This document shows positions 34,392-44,209 of a stretch of 64,000 bases of DNA, in pieces (the stretch's first letter is position 1; each line of letters starts with the position of its first letter). The position numbers were made by a program, and so were the translations under genes. The notes beneath the pieces are model-generated. The model worked only from the letters and a program-made list of their open reading frames with translations. It had not been told where the DNA came from and did not search any database. This DNA is from Bradyrhizobium cosmicum (GTDB lineage: Bacteria; Pseudomonadota; Alphaproteobacteria; Rhizobiales; Xanthobacteraceae): assembly GCF_007290395.2 (NCBI RefSeq), contig NZ_CP041656.2, forward strand, positions 1,488,001 through 1,552,000, written 5' to 3'.

Positions 34392-35729
34392 CTAGTCGCC
34401 CTTGAGCATGTCCCGGAGTTCTCGGAATGGATCGGCGCTGGGCGGCGCCGAGGCGTCCTGCCGCATCGCGCTGTAGATTCGCGGAACCAGATCGACGGCC
34501 TGGTCGAGCCCCGAATCACGCCCCGCCTGATATCCGCCCATCAGCCGAAGGTCGCGCGTGTCCTCGTATTTGGACATCATGGTGCGCAGCTTGCTCACCA
34601 ATTCGCGCTCCTCGGGGTCCCAGACGTTGTGGGCGAGGCGGGAGACCGAGGCCAGGACGTCCACGGCCGGATAGCGCGCCTGGTCGGCGATGTGCCGGGA
34701 GAGCACGATGTGGCCATCGAGAGTACTGCGGATGGTGTCCGCGATCGGCTCGTTGTGGTCGTCGCCGTCGACCAGCACGGAGAAAATGCCGGTGATTGTC
34801 CCGGATCCCTCTTCGCCTGGCCCGGCGCGCTCCAGAAGGCGCGGCAGGTCGGTGAAGACCGTCGGCGCATAGCCGCGCGCGACCGCAGGCTCGCCGGCGG
34901 CGAGCGCGACCTCGCGAGCGGCGTGGGCGAAGCGGGTGATCGAATCGACCACGAGCAGGACCGATTCGCCCCGGTCGCGGAAATATTCGGCAACCGCCAT
35001 GGCAGTCTTCGGCGCCAGCCGCCGCATCATCGGGCTTTCATCTCCCGTCGATACGATGGTGATGGCGCGGCTGCGGTTGGCCCCGAGCACGTCCTCGATG
35101 AATTCGCGTACCTCGCGGCCGCGCTCGCCGACGAGCGCCAGCACGACGGTGTCGAAGCCCTGGCTGCGCGCCAGCATCGCCAGCAGCGTCGATTTGCCGA
35201 CTCCGGAACCGGCAAAGATGCCGACGCGCTGGCCGGCGCAGATCGGGGCAAACAGGTCGATGACGCGTACGCCGGTCCGCAGCGGCTTGTGGACGCGTGC
35301 GCGCTTCATCGCCGATGGCGCCTCGGCCTCCGCCGACACTGGCCGGGACCCGGGCGTGAGGGGACCCTGTCCGTCCAGCGGCGCGCCGAGCGCGTTGATG
35401 ACGCGGCCCTTCCAGCTCGGATCGGGCGCGAAGGACAGGGGCGGCATCCGGTAGGCGCCCGAGCCGAGGCCGCCGGCAAATTGCCGGTCGAACGGCTTGG
35501 CGACGATGCCCTCGCTGTCGATCCTGATCACTTCGCCGATCTGGGGCTTGCCGCCGGAATTGCCGCCGGAGTTGACGCCGATCAGTTCACCGAGCCTGAC
35601 GAAGCGCGACAGGCCGGAAACGCGGAAATGCGTCGGCGCGATCTCGGAGATCGCGCCGCTGACGCTTGCCAGGGGAGTGCTCTGCTGAAGCTCCAGCAGC
35701 GCCCACTCGAGTTGCCGAAGAGCGTTCAA
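34392..35729 (-). CDS. fliI: Flagellar export ATPase FliI
   Basis: A 445-residue F1-beta-like ATPase that energises flagellar type III export. Walker A is GSGVGKST (K179), Walker B LLVVDS with D262, and the family segments GLGSGAYRMPP, VGERGREVREFIED and QARYPAVDVLASVSRL are all present. It is the last gene of a minus-strand group after the DUF1217 gene and flgF, 48 bp from flgF. The size is normal for the family. Confidence 0.97.
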   Translation of the reverse strand: MNALRQLEWALLELQQSTPLASVSGAISEIAPTHFRVSGLSRFVRLGELIGVNSGGNSGGKPQIGEVIRIDSEGIVAKPFDRQFAGGLGSGAYRMPPLSFAPDPSWKGRVINALGAPLDGQGPLTPGSRPVSAEAEAPSAMKRARVHKPLRTGVRVIDLFAPICAGQRVGIFAGSGVGKSTLLAMLARSQGFDTVVLALVGERGREVREFIEDVLGANRSRAITIVSTGDESPMMRRLAPKTAMAVAEYFRDRGESVLLVVDSITRFAHAAREVALAAGEPAVARGYAPTVFTDLPRLLERAGPGEEGSGTITGIFSVLVDGDDHNEPIADTIRSTLDGHIVLSRHIADQARYPAVDVLASVSRLAHNVWDPEERELVSKLRTMMSKYEDTRDLRLMGGYQAGRDSGLDQAVDLVPRIYSAMRQDASAPPSADPFRELRDMLKGD

Positions 35730-35777
35730 GGAAACCGTCCACCCTCATTGCGCGCGAGGCGCACTTTACTCGCAAGT

Positions 35778-36506
35778 CTATTTGCCCGGCTCGCCCAGCG
35801 TCCGGATTGCATTCTGGAGCGAGCTCTCGGTGCCCTCGATCATCGAATTGGTGCCGTCGAAGGCGCGCGAGGCTGCGATCAGCTTCGTCAATTCCATCAT
35901 CGGATTGGCGCCGGAGCCCTCGACATAGCCCTGCTTGAAGCCGTCGCGGGAGAAGTCGGCGATGGCGGTCGCGGGCCGGTCCGGCGTGACGCCGGAATTG
36001 CCGTAACGCTCGAGATTGGCGTCCGCGGGAATGTTGAATAGCCCGATGGAGCCGATCTCGTTGTTGTCCTGGGTGATCGCGCCGCTGCGCGCGATCGCGA
36101 CCGGTCCGCCGTTCGGGTCGAGCGTGATCTGCGCGCCCCCGGAATCGATGACGGGGAAGCCGGACACCGTCTGAAGATCGCCGTTGGGAGCGATCTGGAG
36201 GCGGCCGTCGCGCGTATAGACGGTGCCGTTCGGGCCGGCGAAGGCGATCCAGCCCTGTCCGACCACGGCGACGTCGAGCGGGTTGCCGCTCTCGGTAATG
36301 CTGCCGACTTCGCGCGAAATGATGTTGTCGCCGGGCGAGGAGAAGGCGACCGGGTTCGCGCCCGCCTTGGACAGGACGGTCTCGAACTTCACCACGTCGG
36401 TGCGGAATGCCGACGTGTTGACGTTGGCGACGTTGTTGGCGATCGTCTGGAGGCGCTTTTCGAGGGCGACCTGCGCCGACAATCCCACATAGAGAGCCGA
36501 TTGCAT
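35778..36506 (-). CDS. flgF: Flagellar basal-body rod protein FlgF
   Basis: A 242-residue proximal rod protein. It opens MQSALYVGLSAQVALEKRLQTIANNVANVNTSAFR, with the conserved ANNVANVNT motif of rod/hook proteins, and ends with the coiled-coil C-terminal motif region MMELTKLIAASRAFDGTNSMIE. It is exported through the flagellar apparatus without a cleaved signal. It lies directly after the DUF1217 gene (3-bp gap). Confidence 0.95.
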   Translation of the reverse strand: MQSALYVGLSAQVALEKRLQTIANNVANVNTSAFRTDVVKFETVLSKAGANPVAFSSPGDNIISREVGSITESGNPLDVAVVGQGWIAFAGPNGTVYTRDGRLQIAPNGDLQTVSGFPVIDSGGAQITLDPNGGPVAIARSGAITQDNNEIGSIGLFNIPADANLERYGNSGVTPDRPATAIADFSRDGFKQGYVEGSGANPMMELTKLIAASRAFDGTNSMIEGTESSLQNAIRTLGEPGK

Positions 36507-36509
36507 GAG

Positions 36510-37301
36510 TTACTTTCCGAGCCGGATGGACTGAAGCTTCGTGAGCATGTCGGTGTCCAGGCTGCCCGACGTCGACGACGCGCCGGCAATCAGGACCAGC
36601 GCGGGGTTGGTCGAGGTGTCGCTCTGGGCCTGGGTCGCGTCCCACATCGCCGCAAAGCGCTGCACGAATTTGTCGACCTTGGCCGGGTCCTGGAAATCGG
36701 TGAGATCGATCTTCTTCGTGATCATCTTGGCCTGGGCATCGATGTCGGACGAGCTGATCGTCGACGACCAACCCATTGCGGTCTGGACCACCTGGGTCAG
36801 CGCCTTGTCGGCGAGGATCTGATAGGCGGTGGTGATGGTGGAGGCCTTGCGGGTGAAATAGAGCGCCAGCCGCAGACCCTCGTTCTGGTCGCCGGCCTTC
36901 TCCTCCATCGTCTGCGTGACGTATTGGGTCGCCGTGCCGGTCGTCGCCGCGGTCGCCTGGGTCGCCTTGTCGCCGAGAGCGGCGAAATTGAAGGCGGCGG
37001 CGAACTGCCGGTAGCGGGTGTCGGACAGCTTGTTGGCGAAGGCATCCTTGTCCGAGACGCCCTCGGTCAAAACCTTGCGCATGAACGCCTTGGCATAGCT
37101 CATGTCGCTGAGGCCATAGGCCTTCATCGCGTAGGAATAGAGGCGATAGTCCTTCAGGAAATCGTCGACGGTCTTCACGTTGCCGATATGGCTCAGGAAG
37201 TAATCCGTCTCGCGGCTGACATCCGGCTGCGTCGCGACCTGCGTCAGCGACTTGCCCATGTCCTTGGTCAGTCTGGTGTAGTCCGCGATGGTGGATAGCA
37301 T
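36510..37301 (-). CDS. DUF1217-domain flagellar-locus protein
   Basis: A 263-residue protein beginning [20 protein letters not shown], containing [31 protein letters not shown], a pattern of the DUF1217 family found in alphaproteobacterial flagellar clusters. There is no signal peptide or membrane segment. The role is unknown; position next to flgF suggests basal-body assembly or export. The start at 37301 is the only one close to the family N-terminus; longer frames run into the divergent motA region. Confidence 0.85.
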   Translation of the reverse strand: MLSTIADYTRLTKDMGKSLTQVATQPDVSRETDYFLSHIGNVKTVDDFLKDYRLYSYAMKAYGLSDMSYAKAFMRKVLTEGVSDKDAFANKLSDTRYRQFAAAFNFAALGDKATQATAATTGTATQYVTQTMEEKAGDQNEGLRLALYFTRKASTITTAYQILADKALTQVVQTAMGWSSTISSSDIDAQAKMITKKIDLTDFQDPAKVDKFVQRFAAMWDATQAQSDTSTNPALVLIAGASSTSGSLDTDMLTKLQSIRLGK

Positions 37302-37443
37302 GACCCGCGCCTCTCCGGCCGCACTTGCGACACCATCCCAAGCTGCCGTGAATTGCTTGCGCGAAGCTGACGAGCGGCAAACCAGCCTCGCGCAAGCGTC
37401 GCCGAATAGGTATTCCCGATGGGATCGGCGATGGAGCGGCGCG

Positions 37444-38340
37444 TTGGGCAGTTTCGTGGGGGTTGTCATCACGGTAGCGGCGCTGCTTGGCGGATTTGCC
37501 GCCATGGGCGGGCATCTCGGCGTGCTGATGCAGCCGTGGGAATTCGTGATCATCATGGGGACCGCGGCCGGCACCTTCATCATGGCCAATCCATGGAAGA
37601 CGGTCGTTGATACCGGGCTTGCTTGCGTCCAGGCCGTCACCGGTGCCGTGCCGGGCGAGCGCTATTATCTCGACCTGCTGGGAGCCCTCCACGCCCTGAT
37701 GCGCGAGCTGCGGGGCAAGGGCCGCAACGAGGTCGAGGCGCATATCGACGACCCCGCGTCCTCCGAGATCTTCAAGGCGTTCCCGAGCGTGCTCGGCGAC
37801 CCCTCGCTGCTCCAGTTCATCTGCGACTATGTCCGCCTCATCATCATGGGCAACGCGCGCACGCACGAAATCGAAGCGCTGATGGACGAGGAGATCCATA
37901 CCATCGTGAAGAGCAAGCTGGCGCCCTACCATTCGCTGGTGACGGTGTCCGAAGCGCTGCCGGCGCTCGGCATCGTCGCCGCGGTGCTCGGCGTCATCAA
38001 GGCGATGGGCGCGCTCGACCAGTCGCCGAAGTTGCTCGGCGGCTTCATCGGTGCGGCGCTTGTCGGCACCTTCGCCGGCATCTTCCTGTCCTACGGCATC
38101 ATTTCGCCCTTCGCAATCAAGATCAAGATGACGCGCGAGAAGCGCTGCCGGCCCTACATCATCGTCAAACAGACGCTGCTGGCCTTCATGAACGGCGCCA
38201 TGCCGCAGATCGCGGTCGAGCATGGCCGCAAGATGATCTCGAGCAACGAGCGCCCCTCAATCGACGTCGTTGAAAACGAGACGATTGCGGGTCCGAAGGC
38301 CGTCGTGACCGATGCTGAACCGAAGGCGGCCCGCGCATGA
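37444..38340 (+). CDS. motA: Flagellar motor stator protein MotA (TTG start)
   Basis: A 298-residue stator subunit. [41 protein letters not shown] is the characteristic N-terminal block, and [18 protein letters not shown] with [16 protein letters not shown] covers transmembrane helices III and IV, which line the proton path with MotB. TTG at 37444 is chosen because GGAG lies 7 nt before it and the protein then begins as its relatives do; upstream starts would add 52 unrelated residues. The fliM ATG overlaps its stop. Confidence 0.93.
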   Translation: MGSFVGVVITVAALLGGFAAMGGHLGVLMQPWEFVIIMGTAAGTFIMANPWKTVVDTGLACVQAVTGAVPGERYYLDLLGALHALMRELRGKGRNEVEAHIDDPASSEIFKAFPSVLGDPSLLQFICDYVRLIIMGNARTHEIEALMDEEIHTIVKSKLAPYHSLVTVSEALPALGIVAAVLGVIKAMGALDQSPKLLGGFIGAALVGTFAGIFLSYGIISPFAIKIKMTREKRCRPYIIVKQTLLAFMNGAMPQIAVEHGRKMISSNERPSIDVVENETIAGPKAVVTDAEPKAARA

Positions 38341-39278
38341 TGATGGAAAACGTCGACGTCGATCAGCGGAAGCAGCTGCCGAACTACCTGCTGGATGCGG
38401 CCGGCATCTCAATCGAGCGCATGCCAATGCTCAATGTGATCTTCGATCGCATGGCGGCATCCTGCACCGACAGTCTTCAGCCCATCGCCGGAACGCCCTG
38501 CTACTTCTCCGTCAACGGCATCACCAATGATCGCGTCGGCGACATCATCAAGGACTACGAGGCCAACGCGGTCGCGGCCGTGCTCTATGCCGAGCAGTGG
38601 GACTCCCGCATCATCATCATGCTCGACCGCGATTTCGTGTTCACGATGGTCGAGGCGATGTTCGGATCCGACGGAGCAGAGCCGCCGCTCGATGTCGAGC
38701 GCACATTCTCGAACATCGAGATCCGCCTGGTCCAGGCGCTGTTCGAACGGTTCGCCAAGGCGCTGCAATCCGCCTTCGCCGGCACGTCCAACGTCACCTT
38801 TCGCGTCGAGCGGGTCGAGACCGCCATGGCATCGCTCGCGATCGGCCGCAGCGGCAACATGTCGATCTGCGCGAACATCATGCTGCAGGCGCTCTATCGC
38901 GGCGGCCAGATGTTCCTCATTATCCCGCATTCCGCGCTCAATCCGCTCAGGCAGAAGCTCGCACACGTCGTCGTCAGCGATGGCCGTGCAGCCGATCCGC
39001 GCTGGCGCGAGCAGATGGAGAGCGAGGTTCAACGGACCGAGGTCACTCTGAGCGCGGTGCTCGACGAGAAGATGATATCCCTCGACGACGTCGTGAAGTT
39101 CCATGTCGGACAAGTGATCGAGCTCGAAGCCACGCCGCGCACGCTGGCGCGGCTCGAGAGCAACAACCAGGTGCTATTCTGGTGTCAGATCGGCCAGCTT
39201 GATGGCTATTACGCCATGCAGGTGGCGGATCCCGTCGACCAGAAGCGGGAGTTCGTCGATGATATCCTATCTCGTTGA
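38337..39278 (+). CDS. fliM: Flagellar switch protein FliM
   Basis: A 313-residue C-ring protein with the middle domain ([36 protein letters not shown]) and the C-terminal SpoA domain ([28 protein letters not shown]). The N-terminus [20 protein letters not shown] lacks the LSQxEIDALL CheY-binding peptide seen in most FliM proteins. Three consecutive ATGs overlap the motA stop. It acts with FliG and FliN in switching. Confidence 0.92.
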   Translation: MMMENVDVDQRKQLPNYLLDAAGISIERMPMLNVIFDRMAASCTDSLQPIAGTPCYFSVNGITNDRVGDIIKDYEANAVAAVLYAEQWDSRIIIMLDRDFVFTMVEAMFGSDGAEPPLDVERTFSNIEIRLVQALFERFAKALQSAFAGTSNVTFRVERVETAMASLAIGRSGNMSICANIMLQALYRGGQMFLIIPHSALNPLRQKLAHVVVSDGRAADPRWREQMESEVQRTEVTLSAVLDEKMISLDDVVKFHVGQVIELEATPRTLARLESNNQVLFWCQIGQLDGYYAMQVADPVDQKREFVDDILSR

Positions 39279-39573
39279 TGCCGTGCTGCTGATTGCGCTG
39301 GCCTTCACCAGCATGAGGGTGACGAAGATGCACCGCGAATTGGCACGGCTGCGCAGTTACCAGGGCGAGTTCTCGACCATCGTCCACGAGACGGCGGGCG
39401 CCTTCGATACGGTCATCACCGCGGCGCACGATTCGACTGCAAATCTGGGCCGGCTCGCCAACGTGCTGAGCACGAAGATCGATCAGGCCCACGAGGCGAT
39501 CGCCGCGCTGGATGCGCGGAGCGGGCTCCAATCCGCCGCGACCGCGAGCGGTCCTGAAGCGAACAAGCATTGA
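39259..39573 (+). CDS. DUF6468-like flagellar-locus protein
   Basis: A 104-residue protein: an N-terminal membrane helix ([18 protein letters not shown]), then a long amphipathic helix (HRELARLRSYQGEFSTIVHETAGAFDTVI) and a coiled-coil-like tail. Its start overlaps the end of fliM by 20 bp, so it is translationally coupled. Genes of this kind occur at this position in other alphaproteobacterial flagellar loci; the function is unknown. Confidence 0.8.
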   Translation: MISYLVDAVLLIALAFTSMRVTKMHRELARLRSYQGEFSTIVHETAGAFDTVITAAHDSTANLGRLANVLSTKIDQAHEAIAALDARSGLQSAATASGPEANKH

Positions 39574-39649
39574 AACCGAGACAGATCGAACACGCACGAC
39601 CGGGGCGCTGAGACGCACCGGGACCGGAAATACCAAGAGGCGAGACCAA

Positions 39650-40024
39650 ATGGCGCAATCCTTCGACTATGAAGCTGCATCTGCAACCGGAGATGCCGAA
39701 ACGTCTCCGCTGGAGCGGTTGGCGGAAATTGCCGCGCGCACCGCGGAGGAGACCGGCAAGTTCGCAAACGTCGATGCAATCCTGCGCATTCCCGTCACCA
39801 TGCAGGTGGTGCTCGGTTCGGCCACCATTCCGGTGGCGAACCTGATGAAGCTGGGCCGCGGCGCCGTGGTGCCGCTGGATCACCGGGTCGGAGAGCCCGT
39901 TGACGTCGTGGTCAACGGGCGAGTGGTTGCCCGCGGCGAGGTGGTCGTGGTCGAAGAGGACAATTCCCGCTTCGGAGTTTCGCTCACCGAGATCGTCGGG
40001 CCTCTGGGGCAGGGTGATACCTGA
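39650..40024 (+). CDS. fliN: Flagellar switch protein FliN
   Basis: A 124-residue protein. The C-terminal SpoA domain shows LRIPVTMQVVLGSATIPVANLMKLGRGAVVPLDHRVGEPVDVVVNGRVVARGEVVVVEEDNSRFGVSLTEIV, the complete signature of FliN. The N-terminal 40 residues are variable and acidic. It forms the lower C-ring with FliM. It is followed by fliG after 2 bp. Confidence 0.95.
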   Translation: MAQSFDYEAASATGDAETSPLERLAEIAARTAEETGKFANVDAILRIPVTMQVVLGSATIPVANLMKLGRGAVVPLDHRVGEPVDVVVNGRVVARGEVVVVEEDNSRFGVSLTEIVGPLGQGDT

Positions 40025-40026
40025 CC

Positions 40027-41067
40027 ATGGCGGCACAGGTCGGCATCGCTCCCATCAAGCAGCGAGGCGTTGCCACGTTGCGCGGAACGGACAAGGTCGC
40101 GGCGCTCCTGCTGGCCATGGGCCGTCAGGCGGCCGCGAGCGTGCTTCAGCAGTTCGAACCGCAGGATATCCGCATCGTCACCAAGGCCGCAGCCGAGCTG
40201 CGGCCGATCACGGCACAGGAGCTGGAGGGGATCGTCGAGGAGTTCGCCCAGCAGTTCTCGATGGGCGCCAACATCCTCGGTACGATCGGCGGGCTCGAGG
40301 CCGTGCTCGGCGACGTGCTTCCGGCCGACCAGGTCTCGGCGATCATGTCGGACCTGCTCGGCAATTCGAGCCGGTCGGTGTGGGATCGCGTCTCGTCGGT
40401 GTCGGAAAATTCGCTCGCGACCTACCTTTCCAAGGAGCATCCGCAGACCGCGGCGCTCATCCTGTCCAAGGTCAAGCCGGCCTGCGCGGCCAAGGTGATG
40501 AGCCAGCTGCCGTCGAGCCTGCGCAACGAGCTGATGCGGCGCGTGCTCAGCCTCAAGCCGATCGTCGACGATGCGATGAAGGTGCTCGAGAAGACGCTGC
40601 ACGAAGACCTGACGCTGAATTTCGCCCGCAATCTCGGCGCGGACACCTATGCCCGCGTCGCCGACATCATCAACAAGATGGAGCGCGGCCACATCGAGGA
40701 CATGCTGAAGAGCCTCTCGGAGAAGCGGCCGAAATCGGCCGAAGTTCTCAAGGAACTGCTGTTCACCTTCGACGACGTGATCCACCTGACGCCGAAGGCA
40801 CGCACCATGATCTTCGATCAGGTGCCGACCGATCGTATCGTCGTCGCGCTGAAGGGGACCGACAAGCACTTCCGCGAACTGATCCTGTCCTCGGTCGCCT
40901 CCCGCGTCCGTCGCGTCGTCGAGCACGAACTCGCCATCGGCGAACCGTCGAACCAGCGCGACGTGCTGGAGGCGCGGCGTGTCATCACCGACCTCGCGCT
41001 CGACTTGGCGGAAAAGGGCGAAATCGAGCTCAACCCCGAGCAGGAGGATGAGCTGGTCTTCCGCTGA
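40027..41067 (+). CDS. fliG: Flagellar motor switch protein FliG
   Basis: A 346-residue protein with the N-terminal FliF-binding part (VAALLLAMGRQAAASVLQQFEPQDIR), the middle KEHPQTAALILSKVKPACAAKVMSQLP block with the EHPQ motif, and a C-terminal torque-generating part (VPTDRIVVALKGTDKHFRELILSSVASRVRRVVEHEL) in which alternating charged residues contact MotA. Confidence 0.96.
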   Translation: MAAQVGIAPIKQRGVATLRGTDKVAALLLAMGRQAAASVLQQFEPQDIRIVTKAAAELRPITAQELEGIVEEFAQQFSMGANILGTIGGLEAVLGDVLPADQVSAIMSDLLGNSSRSVWDRVSSVSENSLATYLSKEHPQTAALILSKVKPACAAKVMSQLPSSLRNELMRRVLSLKPIVDDAMKVLEKTLHEDLTLNFARNLGADTYARVADIINKMERGHIEDMLKSLSEKRPKSAEVLKELLFTFDDVIHLTPKARTMIFDQVPTDRIVVALKGTDKHFRELILSSVASRVRRVVEHELAIGEPSNQRDVLEARRVITDLALDLAEKGEIELNPEQEDELVFR

Positions 41068-41080
41068 CCGCTGAACCGGC

Positions 41081-42163
41081 ATGGCAGAATCCGACCAGGA
41101 GAGCAAAACAGAAGAGCCGACCGAGAAGAAAGTCCGCGATGCGCTCGACGAGGGCAAAATCCCGGTCTCTCGGGAGGCGTCCATCTTCGCGTCGATGGCG
41201 GCGCTGATGGTGATTCAGATGTTCCTGATCAGCAATGGCGTGCAACAACTGACGCCGACGCTGAAGAACCTTCTCGACGATCCCGACGGCTTCCCCCTCA
41301 ACAACGGGGCGGACGCGCAGAACATCCTCACGGTGGTGGGGCTCGAGGCGTTTCGATTCCTGATTCCCCTCGTCGTCGTCCTGGTCGCATTCGGGCTGGC
41401 AGCGTCGCTGCTGCAGAACGCGCCCAGCCTGGTGCTCCAGCGCATCATGCCGGATCCTTCGCGAATCTCTCCGGTCAGCGGCTGGAAGCGGCTGTTCGGA
41501 ACGCAGGGATGGGTCGAATTCGGGAAGTCGCTGTTCAAGCTCGCTTCGGTGACCGTCGTCGTCGCGTTCGTCCTCCGCTCGTCCGAAGCAAGGGCGTTTG
41601 AGGCGATGTATACCGACCCGGTCGCGCTTCCGGAAATGATTCTCAACATCGCGATGCGGATCGTCTCGGCAATCTGCATCGCGACGATCGTCCTGGTCGC
41701 GATCGATCTTGCTTGGGCGCGCTTCCACTGGCGGCGCGAGCTGCGCATGACCAAGCAGGAGATCAAGGACGAGCACAAGCAGGCGGAAGGCGATCCGATG
41801 GTCAAGGCGCGCCTGCGCTCGCTCGCGCGCGATCGTTCGCGCCAGCGGATGATCGCCTCCGCCTCGCGCGCGACGCTGGTGATCGCAAACCCGACACACT
41901 TTGCGATCGCGCTGCGCTACAAGCGCGAGGAAAACGCGGCGCCGGTCGTCGTCGCCAAGGGCATGGACGTGATCGCGCTGAAGATCCGCGAGGTCGCCGA
42001 GAAAAACCGGATCCCGGTGATCGAGAACAAGGCGCTCGCGCGCGCGCTCTATGAAGCGGTGCAGGTCGATCAGGTGATTCCCGCGGAATTCTTCCGGCCC
42101 GTCGCCGAGCTCATCTATTTCCTTCAGTCCAAGCAGGCGCCGCGGCCCGAGAACGTTCAGTAG
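41081..42163 (+). CDS. flhB: Flagellar export-gate protein FlhB
   Basis: A 360-residue membrane protein with the KTEEPTEKKVRDALDEGKIPVSRE start, four hydrophobic segments, and the cytoplasmic autocleavage site N270-P271-T272-H273 in VIANPTHFAIAL. Cleavage there switches export from rod/hook to filament substrates. The length and all conserved blocks are normal. Confidence 0.97.
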   Translation: MAESDQESKTEEPTEKKVRDALDEGKIPVSREASIFASMAALMVIQMFLISNGVQQLTPTLKNLLDDPDGFPLNNGADAQNILTVVGLEAFRFLIPLVVVLVAFGLAASLLQNAPSLVLQRIMPDPSRISPVSGWKRLFGTQGWVEFGKSLFKLASVTVVVAFVLRSSEARAFEAMYTDPVALPEMILNIAMRIVSAICIATIVLVAIDLAWARFHWRRELRMTKQEIKDEHKQAEGDPMVKARLRSLARDRSRQRMIASASRATLVIANPTHFAIALRYKREENAAPVVVAKGMDVIALKIREVAEKNRIPVIENKALARALYEAVQVDQVIPAEFFRPVAELIYFLQSKQAPRPENVQ

Positions 42164-42228
42164 ATTTCCGAGGACTGCGTCCGCTCCATCAGCCTGACGA
42201 AAGCTTGCGCCCCTAAGCTTCTCTACCA

Positions 42229-42630
42229 ATGGACCAGAATGGGGCTGTCGTGGGACCGCTATATCTCTTCGAACTCGCATCGTCGCAGGCGCGGTATCTC
42301 GAGCTCCGCCAGTCGACCATTGCCACCAACGTTGCCAACGCCAATACGCCGGGCTTCAAGGCGCGCGACGTCGAGCCTTTCAACAAGGTGCTCGACAACA
42401 CGCCGGTCAGGCTTGCGACGACGTCTCCCTCGCACATGCAATTGTCTGCTGCCGAGACCGACACGCGGAAGACCGCGAAGAAAGACAGCTGGGAAGTGGT
42501 TCACTCCGGCAACTCGGTCAGTCTCGAGCAGGAGTTGATCAAGGGTAGCGACGTCAGTCGTGACTACTCGATGAACGCGGCGGTCGTGCGGTCGTTTCAC
42601 CGCATGCTGCTGTCGAGCGCGAAGAGCTGA
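42229..42630 (+). CDS. flgB: Flagellar basal-body rod protein FlgB
   Basis: A 133-residue proximal rod protein with LELRQSTIATNVANANTPGFKARDV, the conserved rod motif, and a C-terminal helix (SRDYSMNAAVVRSFHRMLLSSAKS). It stands at the head of flgB-flgC-fliE-flgG. A GTG at 42250 is an alternative start. Confidence 0.94.
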   Translation: MDQNGAVVGPLYLFELASSQARYLELRQSTIATNVANANTPGFKARDVEPFNKVLDNTPVRLATTSPSHMQLSAAETDTRKTAKKDSWEVVHSGNSVSLEQELIKGSDVSRDYSMNAAVVRSFHRMLLSSAKS

Positions 42631-42641
42631 GGTGAATTGAA

Positions 42642-43058
42642 ATGCTGGACTCCCTGCAAGCGTCATTGACGGTCGCGAGCTCCGGGCTCGAATCGCAATC
42701 GACGCGCATGCGCATCGTCTCGGAAAACCTCGCCAACGCGACGTCGACGGGGCGTACAGCCGGCGCCGACCCTTATCAACGCAAGACCATCACGTTCGAC
42801 GCCGCGCTGGATCGCGCCTCGGGCGCGCAGCTCGCGAAAGTCAAGGAGATCGGCGTCGATACCACGCCGTACCGCGTCGAGTACGATCCGGGGCATCCCG
42901 CCGCCGACAAGGCCGGCTACGTCAAGCTGCCGAACGTCAACATGATGATCGAGATGGCCGACATGCGGGAAGTCAACCGGTCCTATGAAGCCAATCTACA
43001 GGTCGTGAAACAGGTGAGGTCGATGCTGGGCATGACCATCGACCTGCTGAGGAGCTGA
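42642..43058 (+). CDS. flgC: Flagellar basal-body rod protein FlgC
   Basis: A 138-residue rod protein with [24 protein letters not shown] and the end block [27 protein letters not shown]. It follows flgB by 11 bp and is followed by fliE after 2 bp. Confidence 0.95.
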   Translation: MLDSLQASLTVASSGLESQSTRMRIVSENLANATSTGRTAGADPYQRKTITFDAALDRASGAQLAKVKEIGVDTTPYRVEYDPGHPAADKAGYVKLPNVNMMIEMADMREVNRSYEANLQVVKQVRSMLGMTIDLLRS

Positions 43059-43060
43059 CA

Positions 43061-43390
43061 ATGCTTGAAGCAATTTCATCCACGGCGATTTCCGCAGGTC
43101 AGGCGGCGTCCCGTGCAACCGAAGCGCAGGCCATCGCGCCCGCCGCGCCGACCGCGATCCAGTCCACCGACGACGTCGGATTCGAATCGGTGATGAAGCA
43201 GGTGACGACGGACGCGATCGGAACGCTGAAGGCGGGCGAAGCGGCGTCAATCTCGGCGATGCAGGGCAAGGAATCGACGCGTCGCGTCGTGGAGGCGCTG
43301 ATGTCGGCCGAGCAGGCCTTGCAGACGGCGGTCGCGGTTCGCGACAAGGTAGTGCAGGCCTACCAAGAAGTCGTTCGTATGTCGATTTGA
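43061..43390 (+). CDS. fliE: Flagellar hook-basal body protein FliE
   Basis: A 109-residue protein whose C-terminal half (VVEALMSAEQALQTAVAVRDKVVQAYQEVVRMSI) is the FliE helical signature that links MS ring and rod. The N-terminus is alanine-rich and variable. Placement between flgC and flgG is standard. Confidence 0.93.
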   Translation: MLEAISSTAISAGQAASRATEAQAIAPAAPTAIQSTDDVGFESVMKQVTTDAIGTLKAGEAASISAMQGKESTRRVVEALMSAEQALQTAVAVRDKVVQAYQEVVRMSI

Positions 43391-43407
43391 CCTGAAGGAA
43401 TGACACT

Positions 43408-44196
43408 GTGAAATCGCTCGCCATTGCGGCCACGGGCATGAATGCCCAGCAGACCAACATCGAAGTTATTGCGAACAACATCGCAAACATCAACTCGACG
43501 TCGTACAAGCGGGCTCGCGCGGAGTTCACCGATCTGTTCTATCAGATGGATCGCATGCAGGGCGTCACGAACGTCAACGGCTCGTCGCCGATTCCGGAGG
43601 GCGCCAATCTCGGACTTGGCGTCAAGTCGGCGGCCATCCGCAAGCTTCACATTCAGGGCGCGCTGACGCAGACCGGAAACCCTTACGACATGGCCATCAA
43701 CGGCCGGGGCTGGTTTCAAGTGCTCGGCCCGAACAACGAAGTGCAATACACCCGCGCGGGTTCGTTCAACACCAACGCGAACGGCCAACTCGTCACGATC
43801 GACGGCTATCTGCTGGATCCCGCCATCACGGTGCCGCAGGGAACCGTCGAGGTTACGGTCAACCAGACCGGACAGGTGTTCGCCAAGCTGGACACCGAAA
43901 TCAATGCGCGGCAGATCGGCCAGCTCAACCTCGCCAATTTTGCCAACGAGGCGGGCCTCGAGCCGCTCGGCAGCAATCTCTATCGCGAGACCACGGCGTC
44001 GGGCACGCCAGTCGTCGGACTCCCGGGCGATTCCGGTTACGGCAAGATCAACCAGAAATATCTCGAAGCCTCGAACGTCGATCCGGTCAAGGAAATCACC
44101 GAGTTGATCTCGGCGCAGCGCGCCTACGAAATGAACGCCAAGGTCATCCAGGCCTCGGATGAAATGGCCCAGACGGTCTCGAAGGGCATGCGCTAG
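43408..44196 (+). CDS. flgG: Flagellar distal rod protein FlgG
   Basis: A 262-residue protein with [27 protein letters not shown] at the start, the [11 protein letters not shown] block typical of distal rod FlgG, and the C-terminal [33 protein letters not shown]. Complete by comparison with the family length of about 262. Confidence 0.97.
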   Translation: MKSLAIAATGMNAQQTNIEVIANNIANINSTSYKRARAEFTDLFYQMDRMQGVTNVNGSSPIPEGANLGLGVKSAAIRKLHIQGALTQTGNPYDMAINGRGWFQVLGPNNEVQYTRAGSFNTNANGQLVTIDGYLLDPAITVPQGTVEVTVNQTGQVFAKLDTEINARQIGQLNLANFANEAGLEPLGSNLYRETTASGTPVVGLPGDSGYGKINQKYLEASNVDPVKEITELISAQRAYEMNAKVIQASDEMAQTVSKGMR

Positions 44197-44209
44197 TTCC
44201 GGTGTCTCG

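Noticed and set aside
34203..36041. A plus-strand frame of about 610 codons opposite fliI and flgF
   Set aside because: Shadow of the minus-strand genes, which have complete flagellar signatures.
35587..38223. A very long minus-strand frame (878 codons) crossing flgF, the DUF1217 gene and part of motA
   Set aside because: It runs in different frames over several genes that are convincingly recognised on both strands; no domain is visible in it.
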